NCBI GenBank assembly: GCA_900542395.1
Contig: UQNM01000102.1
Span: 1 to 5,958 of the forward strand
Direction of reading: 5' to 3'
Length of the DNA stretch: 5,958 nucleotides
DNA from: an uncultured Eubacteriales bacterium
Lineage (GTDB): Bacteria > Bacillota > Clostridia > Christensenellales > Aristaeellaceae
The notes beneath the pieces are model-generated. The model was given only the letters and a program-made list of their open reading frames with translations, did no database searches and was not told the origin of the DNA. Shown piece by piece: positions 4,942-5,958 of the stretch. Every line of letters starts with the position of its first letter. The stretch's first letter is position 1. The position numbers and the translations under genes are program-made.

Positions 4942-5790
4942 ATGAAGAACATCGCATATTACAACGGAAAGACCGCGCCCATCGAGGAGATGATGGTGCC
5001 CATGAACGACCGCGCCTGCTATTTCGGCGACGGCGTTTATGACGCGACCTGCGTGGTGAACCATGTGCCGATGGCCTTTGACGACCACATCGACCGTATT
5101 TATCGCAGCGCGAAGCTGATTGACATCGAAATTCCGATGAAAAAGGCGGAGATGAAGGCGCTGCTGCAGGGGCTTGTCGATCAGGTGGAGGGCGACGTGC
5201 TCTTCCTCTACTGGCAGGTGACGCGCGGCGTGGGCATGCGCAACCATCCGTATGCCGGGGCGGGCGACAAGCCGAGCCTCTGGGCGTTCGTGCGCCCGAG
5301 CAAGATGCGCGATCCGTTCGGCGTGTACAAGTGCATCACGGTGGAGGATAAGCGGTTCTTCTATTGCAACATCAAGACGATCAACCTGCTGCCCGCCGTG
5401 ATGGCGAACGAAAAGGCCATGGAAGCGGGCTGCGACGAGGCGATTTTCCACCGCGGCGAGCGCGTGACGGAATGCTCGCATTCCAACGTGCACATCCTCA
5501 AGAACGGAACGCTGTATACCGCGCCCTGCGACGAGCTGATTCTGCCGGGCATCACCCGTGCGCACATTTTGAACATCTGCCGGCAGAACGGGATTCCCGT
5601 GGTGGAAGAGCCGTTCACGCTGGAGGAAATGATGGAGGCGGACGAAATCTTCTTCTCCAGCTCCAGCGCGCTGACCTGCCGCATCGGCGAAATCGACGGC
5701 CGGAAGGTCGGCTGCAAGGATGAAAAGACGTTCGCGGTCATCCGCGACGGCTACCAGAGCGAATTGAAGAAGGAAGCCGGTCTGGCATAA
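4942..5790 (+). CDS. Class IV aminotransferase, D-amino-acid transaminase type (second paralog)
   Basis: This 282-residue protein is about 58% identical to the first aminotransferase by hand count and aligns with it without gaps as far as residue 260. It keeps all the same key positions: Tyr33, Arg52, Arg100 and His102 (MRNH), Lys145 in CNIKTINLL, and Glu177 in VTECSHSNV. It should likewise be an active PLP enzyme moving amino groups between amino acids and 2-oxo acids, most likely D-amino acids. The differences cluster at 71-91, 121-128 and the C-terminus. The ATG is preceded by AAAGGCGGA, a moderate ribosome binding site with 9 nt spacing. It is very probably expressed from the promoter of the first gene and is followed at once by a strong terminator. 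Substrate preference may differ from that of its twin. Confidence 0.85.
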   Translation: MKNIAYYNGKTAPIEEMMVPMNDRACYFGDGVYDATCVVNHVPMAFDDHIDRIYRSAKLIDIEIPMKKAEMKALLQGLVDQVEGDVLFLYWQVTRGVGMRNHPYAGAGDKPSLWAFVRPSKMRDPFGVYKCITVEDKRFFYCNIKTINLLPAVMANEKAMEAGCDEAIFHRGERVTECSHSNVHILKNGTLYTAPCDELILPGITRAHILNICRQNGIPVVEEPFTLEEMMEADEIFFSSSSALTCRIGEIDGRKVGCKDEKTFAVIRDGYQSELKKEAGLA

Positions 5791-5796
5791 AAACGG

Positions 5797-5830
5797 GGCT
5801 GCGCAGGGGAAAACCCGGCGCAGCCTTTTT
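5797..5830 (+). terminator. Rho-independent terminator of the aminotransferase unit
   Basis: GGCTGCGC (5797-5804) and GCGCAGCC (5818-5825) form a perfect 8-bp stem, with GGG/CCC pairing inside around AAAA, followed by TTTTT (5826-5830). It starts 6 bp after the stop codon. The AAAA ahead of the stem also makes it weakly bidirectional. Confidence 0.92.
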
Positions 5831-5918
5831 ATGCGCATACCGCGTGAGCGAGCCTTTGACGCTTTGCAGACATCGGCGAAGAGGCAGGCGGGCTCACCCT
5901 GCTTTTATACTATTTTTC

Positions 5919-5947
5919 TTCTAAAAACGTGATAAATGTGTTATACT
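5919..5947 (+). promoter_or_regulatory. Promoter for a gene beyond the right edge
   Basis: TATACT (5942-5947) is preceded by TGT (an extended -10) and lies 17 nt from TTCTAA (5919-5924), a half-matching -35 box. The surrounding 5900-5950 stretch is AT-rich, unlike the genes. No start codon with a ribosome binding site follows before the window ends. Positions 5831-5918 show nothing else I can support. Confidence 0.5.
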
Positions 5948-5958
5948 GTAAGTGGTGA

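Overview
The window looks like chromosomal DNA from a Bacillota (Firmicutes) bacterium of the class Clostridia, probably a GC-rich gut lineage. The evidence is strong Shine-Dalgarno sites (AAAGGAG, AAGAAGGTGA), GTG starts, sigma-A-type promoters, a sigma factor/anti-sigma pair of the type common in Clostridia, and GC-rich genes with AT-rich intergenic DNA. No species can be named from this sequence alone.

Layout. (1) Positions 1-902 hold no convincing protein gene. At the left edge is a terminator for a gene lying outside the window. From about 58 to 441 there is a structured, repeat-bearing stretch with a good minus-strand promoter (413-441) that could drive an RNA of about 400 nt. From 484 to 803 there is an AT-rich island with seven copies of a 12-bp motif, CTTTTTCGGAGG, three in one orientation on the left and four in the other on the right, so that they nest into long inverted repeats. 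(2) Positions 903-2745, minus strand: an ECF sigma factor gene overlaps by 11 bp the start of a single-pass membrane protein gene, a probable anti-sigma factor. (3) Positions 2850-3659, minus strand: a family 2 glycosyltransferase with its own promoter and terminator. (4) Positions 3962-5790, plus strand: two tandem paralogous PLP-dependent class IV aminotransferases of the D-amino-acid transaminase type, with a strong promoter in front and a strong terminator behind. (5) Positions 5831-5958: intergenic DNA ending in a promoter for a gene beyond the right edge.

How the genes may work together. The sigma/anti-sigma pair should form a surface-signal switch: the anti-sigma factor holds the sigma factor at the membrane until its large outer domain responds. 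The glycosyltransferase and the aminotransferases (D-alanine/D-glutamate supply) would all fit cell-envelope building, but they are separate transcription units, so this common theme is inference. The glycosyltransferase and the aminotransferases are transcribed divergently from a 302-bp region that holds both promoters.

The items most worth following are the two unexplained non-coding structures in the first 800 bases and the aminotransferase pair, whose subunits could form mixed dimers.
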